Shown piece by piece: positions 9,197 through 18,391 of a DNA stretch of 64,000 bases; within the stretch, counting starts at the first letter, position 1; each line of letters begins with the position of its first letter. This stretch comes from Salinactinospora qingdaonensis (GTDB taxonomy: Bacteria; Actinomycetota; Actinomycetes; Streptosporangiales; Streptosporangiaceae). Made by a program: the position numbers and the translations under genes. The notes beneath the pieces were generated by a model that ran no database searches, had not been told where the DNA came from, and saw only the letters and a program-made list of their open reading frames with translations. The stretch spans positions 1 to 64,000 of the forward strand of contig NZ_BAABDD010000018.1 in NCBI RefSeq assembly GCF_039539445.1. Direction: 5' to 3'.

Positions 9197-11280
9197 CCAA
9201 GACCCCAGCGCGCGATACCGCTCCTTTGGCCCCGACGCTACGGACGGCTCCGGGAGAACCGACACGGCTGGGCGCACACGCCGTACCGGGCGGGATGAGC
9301 TTCGCTGTGGCGGCGGCCCCAGGGGCACGCCTATCCCTGGTGTTGTTGGACCCTGACGATGGCTCCGTAGTGGAGGAACTCCCGTTCCCAGAGGAATACC
9401 GGGTCGGCAACGTGCATACCATGCGGGTATTTGGCCTCGCACCGGAGAGAACCCATTACGGCTACCGCGTCCGCACCGACCACGACGGCTCTACCGTCCC
9501 CCCCATACTGCTGGACCCCTACGCCAAGGCGCTTGCGGGAACCGGACCGTGGGGGCACCGTCCACGGTACCGTTCGGCCGTCCTCGCAGCGGATTTCGAC
9601 TGGGGCGACACACCACGTCCCCGGATACCCACTGAGGACCTCGTCATCTACGAGCTACACGTGCGGGGGTTCACCCGCGATTCCTCCTCGGAAACGGTGG
9701 CTCCCGGCACTTTCGCCGGCCTCCGGGAGAAGATCCCCTACCTCAACCGACTGGGTGTCAACTGCGTCGAACTGCTGCCCGTCTTCGAGTTCGATGAGAC
9801 CGACAACACCTACACGTCACCAATGACGGGTGCTCCGCTACTGAACTTCTGGGGTTACAACACCGTCAGCTTCTTTGCACCGAAGGCAGCTTACGCCGTC
9901 GGCTCCTCCGCCGCCCGGGAACTCAAGGAAATCGTCCGTGCCCTGCACAATGCCGGGATCGAGGTGATCCTCGACGTCGTCTTCAACCACACAGCGGAGG
10001 GCGACCACCGCGGGCCCACCCTTTCGTTCCGCGGCCTCGACAACGACGCCTACTATCTCCTCACTCCGGAGGGCCAATACCGCAATCTCACCGCCACCGG
10101 TAATACTGTCAACGCCAATCATCCCCTGACCCGATCTTTCATCCTCGACTGCCTGCGCTACTGGGCCAGTGAATTCCACATCGATGGCTTCCGGTTCGAC
10201 ATGGCGCCCATTCTGGCGCGTGACAGCACCGGAGAACTGATGGATAACCCACCGCTGCTGGAGGCCATCGCCCACGACCCCGTACTCGCCGACTGCAAAC
10301 TCATCGCTGAGGCAACCGATGCCACGGGGCTGGACCAGGTGGGAAGCTTCCCTTCCTACAAGCGCTGGATGGAATGGAACGGCCGCTACCGCGACGCTCT
10401 CAGGCGCTTCCTCATCGGCCGTTCTGGCGCCGCCAACGACGCCGCCGCTCGGCTGGTAGGCTCCCCCGATCTCTACCCTGACCGGGGCCCCACCGCCTCA
10501 GTGAACTACATCGCCTGCCACGACGGCTTCACCCTTGCCGACTGGGCCAGCTACGACCGACCGCACAACGACGACAACGGGGAGAACGGGGAGGACGGCA
10601 TCGCAGTCAACGACAGTTGGAACTGCGGTGCGGAGGGCCCCAGCGACGACCCAACGGTTCTGCGGCTACGCCGCCAACAGGTCCGCAACGCGCTCCTTTT
10701 GCTCCTGTTCAGCAACGGCGTCCCCATGCTTCTCGCCGGTGACGAGTTCGGCCGCACCCAGTGGGGTAACAACAACGCCTACGGCCAGGACAACGCCATA
10801 AGCTGGATCGATTGGGACCTCGCCGAGCAGAACAGGGGGCTGCTGCGCTTTGTCCAGCGCTGCCTAGGGTTCCGGCGGGCCCACCCGGTCCTGCGCCGCC
10901 GGACCCCCACCAGCGGTGAGACTCCCGAGGGCTGGCCCTACCCGCCGGTGAGCTGGCATGGCAGGCGCCCCTGGGAACCAGACTGGTCACCAGAGTCCGG
11001 TCTGCTCGCCCCTTTGTTCCATCAGCAACTCCCGGCGGGCCCATCGGACACTGTCTTCATCGCGGCCAACGCCCGGTCCGCGCCTACCGAGATCCACCCG
11101 CCTTCCGCCCCTGCCGGCACCCACTGGCACCTGTTCGCCGACACAGGGGCACCTGATGGCAGCGACGCGCACGCTGTCGGGAGCGAGCCGCTGGTGGACA
11201 CGTCGGTCCCCCTACGACTTACCGGGCACTCCACTGTCGCACTCGTTGCGCATCCCGCAGAAAGGGGACACACACCATGA
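9193..11280 (+). CDS. glgX: Glycogen debranching enzyme GlgX (GH13_11)
   Basis: 695 residues. An N-terminal CBM48 domain (about 15-125) is followed by the GH13 barrel: 'VEVILDVVFNHTAEGD'-type region II, nucleophile D336 in 'GFRFDMAP', acid/base E373 in 'LIAEATDA', and 'ACHDGFTLADWASYDRPHND' typical of isoamylase/GlgX enzymes. It hydrolyses alpha-1,6 branches, usually of phosphorylase-limited glycogen. The common 'AEPWD' after the acid/base is 'AEATD' here, a minor departure. Translation is coupled to the epimerase gene upstream and the STAS gene downstream by ATGA overlaps. An actinomycete usually carries glgX elsewhere too, so this may be a specialised paralogue. Confidence 0.9.
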   Translation: MTKTPARDTAPLAPTLRTAPGEPTRLGAHAVPGGMSFAVAAAPGARLSLVLLDPDDGSVVEELPFPEEYRVGNVHTMRVFGLAPERTHYGYRVRTDHDGSTVPPILLDPYAKALAGTGPWGHRPRYRSAVLAADFDWGDTPRPRIPTEDLVIYELHVRGFTRDSSSETVAPGTFAGLREKIPYLNRLGVNCVELLPVFEFDETDNTYTSPMTGAPLLNFWGYNTVSFFAPKAAYAVGSSAARELKEIVRALHNAGIEVILDVVFNHTAEGDHRGPTLSFRGLDNDAYYLLTPEGQYRNLTATGNTVNANHPLTRSFILDCLRYWASEFHIDGFRFDMAPILARDSTGELMDNPPLLEAIAHDPVLADCKLIAEATDATGLDQVGSFPSYKRWMEWNGRYRDALRRFLIGRSGAANDAAARLVGSPDLYPDRGPTASVNYIACHDGFTLADWASYDRPHNDDNGENGEDGIAVNDSWNCGAEGPSDDPTVLRLRRQQVRNALLLLLFSNGVPMLLAGDEFGRTQWGNNNAYGQDNAISWIDWDLAEQNRGLLRFVQRCLGFRRAHPVLRRRTPTSGETPEGWPYPPVSWHGRRPWEPDWSPESGLLAPLFHQQLPAGPSDTVFIAANARSAPTEIHPPSAPAGTHWHLFADTGAPDGSDAHAVGSEPLVDTSVPLRLTGHSTVALVAHPAERGHTP

Positions 11281-11606
11281 ATTTTGAAGCCTTCCTTGGA
11301 TTCACTGGTTCCACGGCTACCCTGCACCTGGCCGGCTCCCTCGATGATGCGAGTCTTCCTGTGCTGCGCTCTCTCGTGGATCAGGCAGTACAGCAGCCGC
11401 TACGTCAACTGGTGCTTCGCATCGACGAGTTGGAGTCGATGACTCCCGGCGGGGTGCGTTGCCTGGCCTTCGCTCAGCAGCATGTGGCCCCGGATGTGGA
11501 GATCATCGTCGATGGCGCCAACGAGCAGGTAAGGGAAGCCATGCGCCTGGGTGGCTTCGACCAGGCTGTAACCTTCGTCGCGGAACGAGCGGTGCTAGCC
11601 GGGTAG
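11277..11606 (+). CDS. STAS-domain protein (anti-anti-sigma factor-like)
   Basis: 109 residues covering a single STAS domain: 'ATLHLAGSLDDASLPVLRSLVDQAVQQPLRQLVLRIDELESMTPGGVRCLAFAQQHV' shows the beta-alpha order and the loop carrying the regulatory Ser/Thr (here in 'SMTPGG'). Such proteins bind anti-sigma kinases in partner switching. Overlap of four bases with glgX makes it the last, coupled member of the operon. A STAS protein ending a metabolic operon suggests a link to stress-sigma control; no partner kinase is in the window. Confidence 0.8.
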   Translation: MNFEAFLGFTGSTATLHLAGSLDDASLPVLRSLVDQAVQQPLRQLVLRIDELESMTPGGVRCLAFAQQHVAPDVEIIVDGANEQVREAMRLGGFDQAVTFVAERAVLAG

Positions 11607-12153
11607 CTCCGCCGTTCGGAGAGACCGATGAGAGACGAGCACGCCTGTCTATCGGCCGAACCGGCGAAGGGCCTTCTGGCCTGATGCGGGACGCGGTACT
11701 CGGCCCGATGGGCCAGTAAGCCCTCGTAGCCTACCGGCCGGCCTCTTCGATCTGGTGCGGCGTCGACCACGGTGCAGCCGGCTACGCCGGTCTCTCATCA
11801 TCGGCCGGCGCCTTGGCCAAGGTGAAACGCCGGCTCGTGCTCCCAAAGCAAAACACCGCATCTGGTAGCTGAGGCCGACCGCCCGATGCGGAATCGTCTC
11901 CGGCACCGCATCTCCGTGAGCGACGCGCGGGCGCCTACCTTCACAACTCACGGATTGCCAGTTGGCAGACGGCCGCCCCTCGGGTTGGTCGTTTGGCGAG
12001 GAACCGGAGCTACGGTGCCGGGGCCATCGAGCCCCGGCACCGTAGCCGTGTTCCTCCGCCCCGTAGTCGGCCTATCCGGTCGGGGGCCTTTCCTGCGCGA
12101 ACTCTCCGCCCTGCCACCTACACAGCTACGGAAGAATCTAGCCAATCATCGTG
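11607..12153. other. Convergent intergenic region
   Basis: 547 bases between the STAS gene and the oppositely oriented PL11 lyase gene. Short open frames exist on both strands, but none has a ribosome binding site or recognisable product. The one clear element is the terminator-like stem-loop at 12009-12046. Confidence 0.6.
12009..12046. terminator. Strong bidirectional terminator-like stem-loop
   Basis: Sixteen perfectly paired bases (arms beginning GCTACGGTGCC and ending GGCACCGTAGC) around a six-base loop. It lies between two convergent transcription units. No T-run follows, as is common for actinomycete terminators. Confidence 0.8.
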
Positions 12154-14496
12154 TTAGTGGCCGGCGTAGTCGGCCTCGGGCACGGGCACCTGCGACCAGT
12201 CGATGTCTGAAGCCAGGTAGAAGCTCGGATAGGTCGGCTGGTTGTAGGAGGTCTGCTGCCCGGCGATACCGACCCGGTACTGCGGGTCGTGCATGAGGGT
12301 GTAGAGCTTGTGCCCGGTCACCTCGGTGGAGGTGTAGATCCGGATCGCCTCCGAATCCTCTGTGCGCAGCAGCAGCTCCTCGCGCCAGTCGCCGAACACG
12401 TCAGCGACCAGGGACGGGTTGCCCTTGGTCCCGTTGTTGGTCAGGGTGCCCTCGGCGGTGAGCAGCGTGCCGTCCTGCCAGTCGTCGACGGTGGGGGCCT
12501 GCCGCCCGTTGATGATCTGCGTGGTCATATCCGCCGACCAGCGGATGCTCATGTTCGTGCCGGGCACGTTGTCGCGGCCCAGGAACTCGCCGTCAGCCGT
12601 CCACAGGCCCGCGTCGATCTCCTGACCGGGTGGCATCGACGACCACGCCTCCAGGCCGGGCACGCTGGGGTCGATGTCGCCGACCATGCCGCGCCCGGTG
12701 TCGACGCCGGTGTACTCGCCGAAGAGGACCTCACCGGTGGCGCCGTCGCGCATCGCGAACCCGTAGGGCGCGTAGGGGCCACCCTCGTGGACGCCCCAGA
12801 TCTCCGTCCCCTCCCGGTTAGGGTCGAAGTCGCCGACGTGCAGGGCGTCGCCGTGGCCCAGCTTGACCCGCTCGCCGGGGACCGCGCTGTCGGGGTGGCC
12901 GGTGGCGTAGGAGGAGTACAGTAGCGAGCCATCATCGTCGATGGTGGCCGCACCGTAGACGATCTCCTGCTTGCCGTCGTCGTCGACGTCGGCGGAACTC
13001 ATCTGGTGGTTGCCCTGGGTGGTCAGGGTGCCGAACTCGGGATCGGTACCTTCGACGCCGTGCGGAGCGTCGTTGAACGGGTTGGACATCGGCGCGTGCC
13101 CGCTGTCGACGAACCACTCTTCGGTGAGGTTCTCGCCGTCCCAGCGGTAGGCCGCCATGGTGGAGCGCGTGTAGTAGCCGCGGGCGAACACCGCCGAAGG
13201 GTTTGTGCCATCCAGGTAGGCCACCCCCGAGAGGAACCGGTCCACGCGGTTGCCCGGCTCGATGCGCGACATCGCGTAGTCGCCCCACATAAGGCCGTCG
13301 TCGCCGCGCGGCGGCCGGTAGTCGACGGTATCCAACTCGGTGCCGCTCTCACCGTCGAACACGGTCAGATACTCCGGTCCGGTGAGGACGAAACCCTCGA
13401 ACTCGCGCAGTTGGTTGCGGCTGCTGCGGTTAGGGGCGTAGGTGTCCATGAAGTAGTCGGCCAGCGCTTCGGCGTCCTCACGGGAGAGCGGGTAGTCGTA
13501 GGCCGGCTCGATGCCGAAGGCCTCCTCCAGGGTGGCCGGCCAGTTCCCGGCCACGACCTCGGGGTGCTCGTGCCAGCTCTGGAACATGCCGACGACGTGG
13601 TCGTAGTAGTCGTCGGCACTCATGCGGTAGTCGTCGCTGTGGGAGTAGCCCGCCGCGACATCCTCCTCCGGGAGGGTGATGTAGTCCTCGGAGGCCACCT
13701 CGCCGTCGTCGTAGCTGATGGTCGTGGTGCCGGGTGCAGTCTTGAACATCAGCTCCGAGCGGCCGTCGCCGTCGAAGTCGTAGACGAGGAACTGGGTGTA
13801 GTGCGCACCGGAGCGGATGTTGACGCCCAGGTCGATGCGGTGCAGCAGTGTGCCGTCGCGGGTGTAGGTGTCGATGTAGGTGTTGCCGGTGTAGCCGACC
13901 TGGGAGACGTCCTTGGAGTTGTCCGGGTCCCACTTGACGATGTACTCGTAGTGGCCATCGCCGGTGACGTCGCCGACGCTCATGTCGTTGGCGGTGTAGG
14001 TGTACTCTTCACCGACCGGCGTAACCCCGCCCTCAGGCTTTTGCAGCGGCAGGTCGTAGTGGCCCTGCGGCCAGACCGCGACCGACTCGCCGGCCCACCG
14101 GGGTCCGCGGGTGACGACGCGGTACTCGGCGTCGGCAAAGCCCTCGGTGTCGAGGTAGTTGGTGCTGTCGGTGACGGTGGCGATGCGGCGGCCGTCGCGG
14201 TAGACGCGGAAGGACGGCGAGGTCAGGCCGTTGGGAGTCGCGGCGTTGACCTCGTGTCCCAGCAGCCGCCAGCTCAGGAAGACGCCCTCTTCGGTGGAGA
14301 CGGCGACCAGCCCGCGGTCCAGGTCTTCCAGTTGGACGTCCTCGCCGTGACCACCGTGACCGCCTTGGCCGTGGCCGAAGGGAGTGGCGTGGGCCGCCAC
14401 TGCTCCGGTGGCGGCGAGGGCGAGGGCGCACCCACCGGCGGTCAGCGTCCGGAGGGTGACACGCAATTTATATTGAATCGTTTTAATTGGCCGCAA
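12154..14496 (-). CDS. Secreted rhamnogalacturonan lyase, PL11 family
   Basis: 780 residues. The first 37 form a signal peptide: basic start, hydrophobic 'GGCALALAATGAVAAHA', signal peptidase site near AHA. A His/Gly-rich linker ('FGHGQGGHGGHGED') leads to the PL11 domain with 'RGLVAVSTEEGVFLSWRLLG', the aspartate-rich calcium-site repeats 'GDVTGDGHYEYIVKWDPDNSKD' and 'FDFDGDGRSELMFK'-type stretches. The family cleaves the rhamnose-galacturonate backbone of pectin. I prefer the TTG at 14496, with GGGAGG five bases upstream, because it leaves a normal signal peptide; another frame-open TTG at 14562 has no such support. A LacI-type operator lies about 100 bases upstream, so induction by plant sugars is likely. 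Confidence 0.92.
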   Translation of the reverse strand: MRPIKTIQYKLRVTLRTLTAGGCALALAATGAVAAHATPFGHGQGGHGGHGEDVQLEDLDRGLVAVSTEEGVFLSWRLLGHEVNAATPNGLTSPSFRVYRDGRRIATVTDSTNYLDTEGFADAEYRVVTRGPRWAGESVAVWPQGHYDLPLQKPEGGVTPVGEEYTYTANDMSVGDVTGDGHYEYIVKWDPDNSKDVSQVGYTGNTYIDTYTRDGTLLHRIDLGVNIRSGAHYTQFLVYDFDGDGRSELMFKTAPGTTTISYDDGEVASEDYITLPEEDVAAGYSHSDDYRMSADDYYDHVVGMFQSWHEHPEVVAGNWPATLEEAFGIEPAYDYPLSREDAEALADYFMDTYAPNRSSRNQLREFEGFVLTGPEYLTVFDGESGTELDTVDYRPPRGDDGLMWGDYAMSRIEPGNRVDRFLSGVAYLDGTNPSAVFARGYYTRSTMAAYRWDGENLTEEWFVDSGHAPMSNPFNDAPHGVEGTDPEFGTLTTQGNHQMSSADVDDDGKQEIVYGAATIDDDGSLLYSSYATGHPDSAVPGERVKLGHGDALHVGDFDPNREGTEIWGVHEGGPYAPYGFAMRDGATGEVLFGEYTGVDTGRGMVGDIDPSVPGLEAWSSMPPGQEIDAGLWTADGEFLGRDNVPGTNMSIRWSADMTTQIINGRQAPTVDDWQDGTLLTAEGTLTNNGTKGNPSLVADVFGDWREELLLRTEDSEAIRIYTSTEVTGHKLYTLMHDPQYRVGIAGQQTSYNQPTYPSFYLASDIDWSQVPVPEADYAGH

Positions 14497-14593
14497 AGGG
14501 GCCTCCCGGTTCTCGATCTCGGGATATGGGGGATCGATCAGCGCAGCAGGTACACCCGGCAACGCGCATCGAACGGTGTGATCAAATGTAAAG

Positions 14594-14607
14594 GGAAAGC
14601 GGTTTCC
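14594..14607. promoter_or_regulatory. LacI-family operator upstream of PL11 lyase
   Basis: GGAAAGCGGTTTCC is a near-perfect palindrome centred on a CG step, the hallmark of LacI/PurR-family operators. It is about 100 bases upstream of the lyase start. The LacI-type regulator at 59753-60775 is a candidate binder, but any other genomic LacI member is possible. Confidence 0.65.
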
Positions 14608-15069
14608 GTCAAGAGGACAGCGGGAATTCGCAGCTCAGAAACCCCCTTACCAGCGCCATTCCCGCTGGTAACACCCTTGTTCGGCAATCTCGCGCGTCAT
14701 GCGGTAGTAACACAGTTGTCACCAGAGGGCTTGACCATGGCATGGTCCCGTACCGAGCGAGCGGGAGAGGCCTGGCGCGTGATGCCTGGCAGCACGTCCA
14801 CCCCGCGGCTACCGCGCCCTCGCTTCCCGGACGCACAGTCACGCCACCAACCTGCGATTTCGCGTGATCAGCCAGCGCTGTGCCCGACAGTTCCCGCTTC
14901 TTTGCCGCCCCAGCACTCCCTCCTCCGGCCGCTGGCCCTCAACCTGTAGCGACTAAAGCGTTACAGTGGTCGGCAAGGCGTCGGGCAAGCTGACTGCCCG
15001 GCGGCAGGGTGTCGCCAAAGGCGACGGCTTGAGGCCGGCCATAGGGGCACCGGGAAAAAGGGGGTGCCG
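14608..15069. other. Intergenic region between lyase operator and thioredoxin
   Basis: 462 bases between divergent genes. No convincing coding sequence; the leftward frame at 14609-14842 lacks family resemblance. It presumably includes promoters for both flanking genes, but I see no clear consensus hexamers. Confidence 0.5.
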
Positions 15070-15522
15070 ATGAGCGCTGCAAGCACCGCACTGCGGAGTT
15101 GCCCGCACTGCGGGCGCAAGAACCGGGTCCCCAGGGACGGCCGGGGAACACCGCGCTGCGGGGCGTGCCACACCCCCCTGCCATGGGTGGTGGAAGCCGG
15201 CGACAGTGACTTCACCGAGGTCGCCGACAACGCCTCCCCCTATGTGCTCGTGGACCTGTGGGCGCCGTGGTGCGGACCATGCCGACAGGTCAGCCCCGCA
15301 TTGGAGGAGATCGCTGCCGAGCTGGCGGGACGCCTCAAGCTCGTCAAGGTCAACGTCGACACCGCGCAGGGCGTGGCCGGGCGTTTCGCGGCGCGCTCCA
15401 TTCCCACACTGGTGCTGTTGCGGTCGGGCCGTGAGGTCTCGCGGCAGGTGGGAGCGGTGCCCAAGCAGGCGCTGCGCTCCTGGGTCGAGCAGACGATCAC
15501 GCCGCGGTCAACCCGCGGCTAG
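15070..15522 (+). CDS. Thioredoxin with N-terminal zinc ribbon (Trx2 type)
   Basis: 150 residues. An N-terminal zinc-binding module with two CxxC pairs ('CPHCGRKNR' and 'CGACH', about residues 11-37) precedes a thioredoxin domain with the intact active site 'WAPWCGPCRQ' and the cis-proline region 'SIPTLVLL'. This is the architecture of thioredoxin 2 (TrxC). It is a cytoplasmic disulfide reductase used in oxidative stress. The ATG at 15070 follows a purine-rich GGGGGTG. Monocistronic. Its TAG stop is the first element of a dispersed repeat (15520 onward). Confidence 0.93.
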   Translation: MSAASTALRSCPHCGRKNRVPRDGRGTPRCGACHTPLPWVVEAGDSDFTEVADNASPYVLVDLWAPWCGPCRQVSPALEEIAAELAGRLKLVKVNVDTAQGVAGRFAARSIPTLVLLRSGREVSRQVGAVPKQALRSWVEQTITPRSTRG

Positions 15523-15728
15523 GTTGTTGTTTTTCAACGGCTGGGGTAGGGGCCGTGGGCAGTGTTCCCCGTTCGCTCGTGCCTCGATCGCTGCGCGATC
15601 TCGGCAGCCCGCGGAGGCAGTCACCCGCGTGCGCCCACCATCCACCCTTCCACCCCAGCCACGCCCACGACGCCGGACCACTCACCCGCGTGCGCCCACC
15701 ACCCTTTTCAAAAAACAACACCCTAGAG
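15520..15728. repeat. Dispersed intergenic repeat, composite copy
   Basis: Starts at the thioredoxin stop codon with TAGGTTGTTGTTTTTCAACG, then has CGCTCGTGCCTCGATCG at 15574, a GATCGCtgCGCGATC stem and CGGCAGCC. After two copies of a 'CACCCGCGTGCGCCCACCA' motif, it ends with a reversed GAAAAAACAACACCCTA. Matching copies lie at 42095-42177, 61161-61196 and 61611-61645. It looks like two facing half-elements. The function may be terminator or REP/MITE-like; no transposase accompanies it. Confidence 0.7.
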
Positions 15729-16269
15729 CGCGAGCCGGCGACCACTGCCCCGTGAGGGTGGCGACGGGGACACGAGCGGCCCACCACGCGGATAGACACG
15801 GTTGAGGGCGGTCGGTGCCCGCTGCGCTGAGAGCGACCGAGTCGCCGAGGCCGCGGCTCGCACGGTCAGCCACCCCGCCGCTGTGAGAAGATCCTCGCCG
15901 CCGCCGGCGGCAGTGCGCGCCGAGGGACGGGGGCCGGCGGTACTATGCAGGCACAGCGACACCGCTCCCAGCGCCACTTCGTCAAGACTCCAGCGCCTGA
16001 GCGGACTCGCGCCAGCAGCCACCGCAGCACGGGGGCGCGATCGGCTCGTGTTGCCGGCGCGAGACAGCCCGCCACCCGGCAACGATGCCGCTTTCTGCCC
16101 GCGACGTCCGAAAACACCCCCAATACCCCCGAATTCGGTTTCGACGCTGTCGTCTGGCCCGAGTCTTTGACGGTTCGCCACGCGTTTCGACGCCATAGCT
16201 CATTGTCTCGGCGACCTCCAGAAGCGCTGTGAAGCACGGCCTCGCGGGTTTGACTTGCGGAGGAGTGGA
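15729..16269. other. Non-coding stretch before MFS gene
   Basis: About 540 bases with no supportable gene. Frames on both strands are open simply because of high GC; their translations are low-complexity Arg/Ser/Ala/Pro. One leftward frame (15723-16196) ends in the TAG of the repeat described at 15520-15728 but has no ribosome binding site or homology I recognise. A promoter for the MFS gene must lie near 16200. Confidence 0.5.
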
Positions 16270-17562
16270 ATGAGAAGTGCAGGGCACTCCCGTTTCGGCG
16301 AATTATGGCGCAACGGCGACTTTCTGAAGTTCTGGGCGGGCGAGACCATATCGCTCTTCGGTGCGCAGGTGACGCTTCTCGCGCTTCCGCTCATCGCTGT
16401 ACTGGTCCTCGACAGCGACAGCGGGGAGGTGGGGCTGCTGCGATTCATGCAGATGTTGCCCTACCTGTTGTTCTCGCTGTTGTTCGGGGTGATCGCCGAC
16501 GGTCGGAGGCGGCGCCCGTTAATGATCGGCGCGAACGCGGTGCGTGCCGTCATGCTCGGCTTCGTCCCCCTGCTCGCCCTTGCCGACCTGCTCAATCTCG
16601 GCCTGCTCTACGTCATCACCTTTGTCGTTGGTCTCGGCGCGGTGATGTTCGACGTCTGCTGGCTGTCGTACGTTCCGACCCTGGTCAAGGAGCGCAATCT
16701 TCTCGCGGCCAACGGCAGATTGGGGGCCACCTCCTCGGCGGCGGAAATCGGCGGGCCGGGCCTGGGCGGCATCCTGGTCCACCTGCTCTCCGCACCGCTC
16801 GCTCTCGCCGTCAACGCGGTCTCCTGCCTCGTCTCGATCGCCTCCCTGCTGCTGATTCGGGCGAAGGAGGTCGTGCCGCCGCGCCGCCCGGAAAAGCGCA
16901 ATGTCATGAAAGAGGCTGGTGAGGGAATCCGCTGGGTTTTCAGCGACCGGAAATTGCGTGTCCTCGCCCTCCTCGGGTGCTGCTACAACTTTTTCACGAC
17001 ATTCGTCGACACGGTTTTCCTGGTCTATGCGGTACGGGAACTCTCTCTCGGTGCCGACGAGATCGGAATCGTGCTGGGTTTCGGCGGCGTCGGCGGGCTG
17101 CTCGGCGCGACAGTGGCCAACCCGGCCAGCCGCCGGTTCGGGCTCGGAAAGGTCTACGGAGCGAGCATGCTGCTCGCGTTCTCCGCCTGGATTCTGATCC
17201 CACTCGCCGGCGGTCCCTACGCGCAGATCCTGGTCATGGTCATCGCGGCCCACTTCCTCACCGGTTTCGGAATGGGCGTGGGAAACGTCATCAGCATCAG
17301 CGTCCGGCAGACGGTCACCCCCACAGCGCTCATGGCCAGAATGAACGCGGCAATGCGCATGCTCATGCACGGGGTGGCCGCCGTCGGGGGGCCGGTCGGT
17401 GGTTATCTCGGCGGTCTGCTGGGGCTGCACACCGCGCTGGTGATCGGCGCTGTGGCGGCCATCTTGGTCGTCCTGCCGATGTTGCGCTCGCGCATCGTCC
17501 GGCTGCGCGACATCTCCGAACTCAGCGAGGAGCGCGCGGCGGAGGCGACGGCGCGCGAGTGA
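16270..17562 (+). CDS. MFS exporter, EntS/MFS_3-like
   Basis: 430 residues with about 12 hydrophobic segments. The 'FLKFWAGETISLFGAQVTLLALPLIAVLVL' opening and the cytoplasmic loop 'GVIADGRRRRPLMIGANAVRA' are typical of MFS_3 (enterobactin exporter-like) drug and siderophore efflux proteins. The ATG at 16270 has GGAGGAGTGGA upstream; an earlier in-frame start lies within the ribosome site. It is the first gene on the left edge of the biosynthetic locus. Tabtoxin producers carry an MFS transporter (TblR) for resistance, so an efflux role for the product is plausible but unproven. Confidence 0.85.
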   Translation: MRSAGHSRFGELWRNGDFLKFWAGETISLFGAQVTLLALPLIAVLVLDSDSGEVGLLRFMQMLPYLLFSLLFGVIADGRRRRPLMIGANAVRAVMLGFVPLLALADLLNLGLLYVITFVVGLGAVMFDVCWLSYVPTLVKERNLLAANGRLGATSSAAEIGGPGLGGILVHLLSAPLALAVNAVSCLVSIASLLLIRAKEVVPPRRPEKRNVMKEAGEGIRWVFSDRKLRVLALLGCCYNFFTTFVDTVFLVYAVRELSLGADEIGIVLGFGGVGGLLGATVANPASRRFGLGKVYGASMLLAFSAWILIPLAGGPYAQILVMVIAAHFLTGFGMGVGNVISISVRQTVTPTALMARMNAAMRMLMHGVAAVGGPVGGYLGGLLGLHTALVIGAVAAILVVLPMLRSRIVRLRDISELSEERAAEATARE

Positions 17563-17799
17563 GGCCGCCGCCGGAGAGAGACGGCTGCGGATACCCCGAT
17601 GTCAGATTGCTCATACCTGTATTCCGAAGGGCTGACACCTGGCTGTACCGTGTCCGCCTAACCGTGCGTGCCCCTACGAGGCAACCGCTTCCGTTTTTGC
17701 CGGCTGGGTGCCGTGCTGCTTCCCATCCCCTTCCCCGGATTCGTCCTCTCCCTCGGCCAGCCCCTCGGCCACCGGCAGTGACACCACAAGGAGACCACC

Positions 17800-18351
17800 G
17801 TGGCTTTCGAACCCCGCCTCGTCGTCACCGGCCATGAGCCAGACGGCACCTCTGTGTTCCTCAGCGACACCCAACTCGACCCCGTCACCGTCGGTGCCGC
17901 GCCGGGGCTGGCGTTCTACCTGCTGTGGGGCACCCAGGAGGAGATCCCGACCGTCGGCTCCACCCCTCAACAGCCGACGACCCTTCCGTTCTTCGCCGGC
18001 CCGGGCGGCACTCGATTCCTGCTGGCGCGCTACGAGCCGGAGTCCAGCACACCCGAGCCGGTGGGCGATCCGGCCGAACTCGACGCGGAAGCCGCGCACA
18101 AGCTCCCCGGACTGCTGGAGGTCGACGAGCCCGACCACCCCGGCATGCACACCACCGACACCCTCGACTACGCCATCTGCCTGACCGGCGAGCTGTATCT
18201 GGAGTTGGACAACGGTAAGGAGGTCCTGCTGACCCCGGGGACATGCGTCGTCCAGCAGGGCACCCGCCACGCCTGGCACAATCGCGGCGAGGAGGCCGCG
18301 GTCATGTGTTTCGTGGGAATTGGCGCCAAGCGGGAACCACGCGCGCAATAG
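17800..18351 (+). CDS. Cupin-domain protein
   Basis: 183 residues. A single cupin barrel occupies the C-terminal half: 'TDTLDYAICLTGELYLELDNGKEVLLTPGTCVVQQGTRHAWHNRGEEAAVMCFVGIG' contains both conserved cupin motifs, with metal-ligand candidates H in 'GTRHAWHN'. The first cupin motif lacks the usual H-x-H, so metal binding may be incomplete. The N-terminal half is probably a degenerate second barrel. GTG start at 17800 with AAGGAG upstream. It lies between the MFS gene and the convergent ATP-grasp gene; whether it belongs to the biosynthetic pathway is uncertain. Confidence 0.8.
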   Translation: MAFEPRLVVTGHEPDGTSVFLSDTQLDPVTVGAAPGLAFYLLWGTQEEIPTVGSTPQQPTTLPFFAGPGGTRFLLARYEPESSTPEPVGDPAELDAEAAHKLPGLLEVDEPDHPGMHTTDTLDYAICLTGELYLELDNGKEVLLTPGTCVVQQGTRHAWHNRGEEAAVMCFVGIGAKREPRAQ

Positions 18352-18367
18352 CCGGTCGCCCGGCACG

Positions 18368-18387
18368 GGCAGCGATGGCCCGCTGCC
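18368..18387. terminator. Short stem-loop between convergent genes
   Basis: GGCAGCG and CGCTGCC pair over seven bases around a six-base loop, in the 40-base gap between the cupin stop and the ATP-grasp stop. The location suits a shared terminator. Confidence 0.5.
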
Positions 18388-18391
18388 GCCG

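Noticed and set aside
14609..14842. Small leftward frame upstream of the PL11 operator
   Set aside because: No homology, no clear ribosome site, and it overlaps the likely promoter region.
13006..14949. Plus-strand open frame of about 650 codons over the PL11 lyase
   Set aside because: Translation is Val/Gly/Asp-rich without domains, while the minus strand has signal peptide and PL11 motifs.
15723..16196. Leftward frame of 157 codons ending in the repeat's TAG
   Set aside because: No ribosome binding site and an Arg/Ser/Gly/Ala-rich translation with no recognisable fold, although its end at the repeat is curious.
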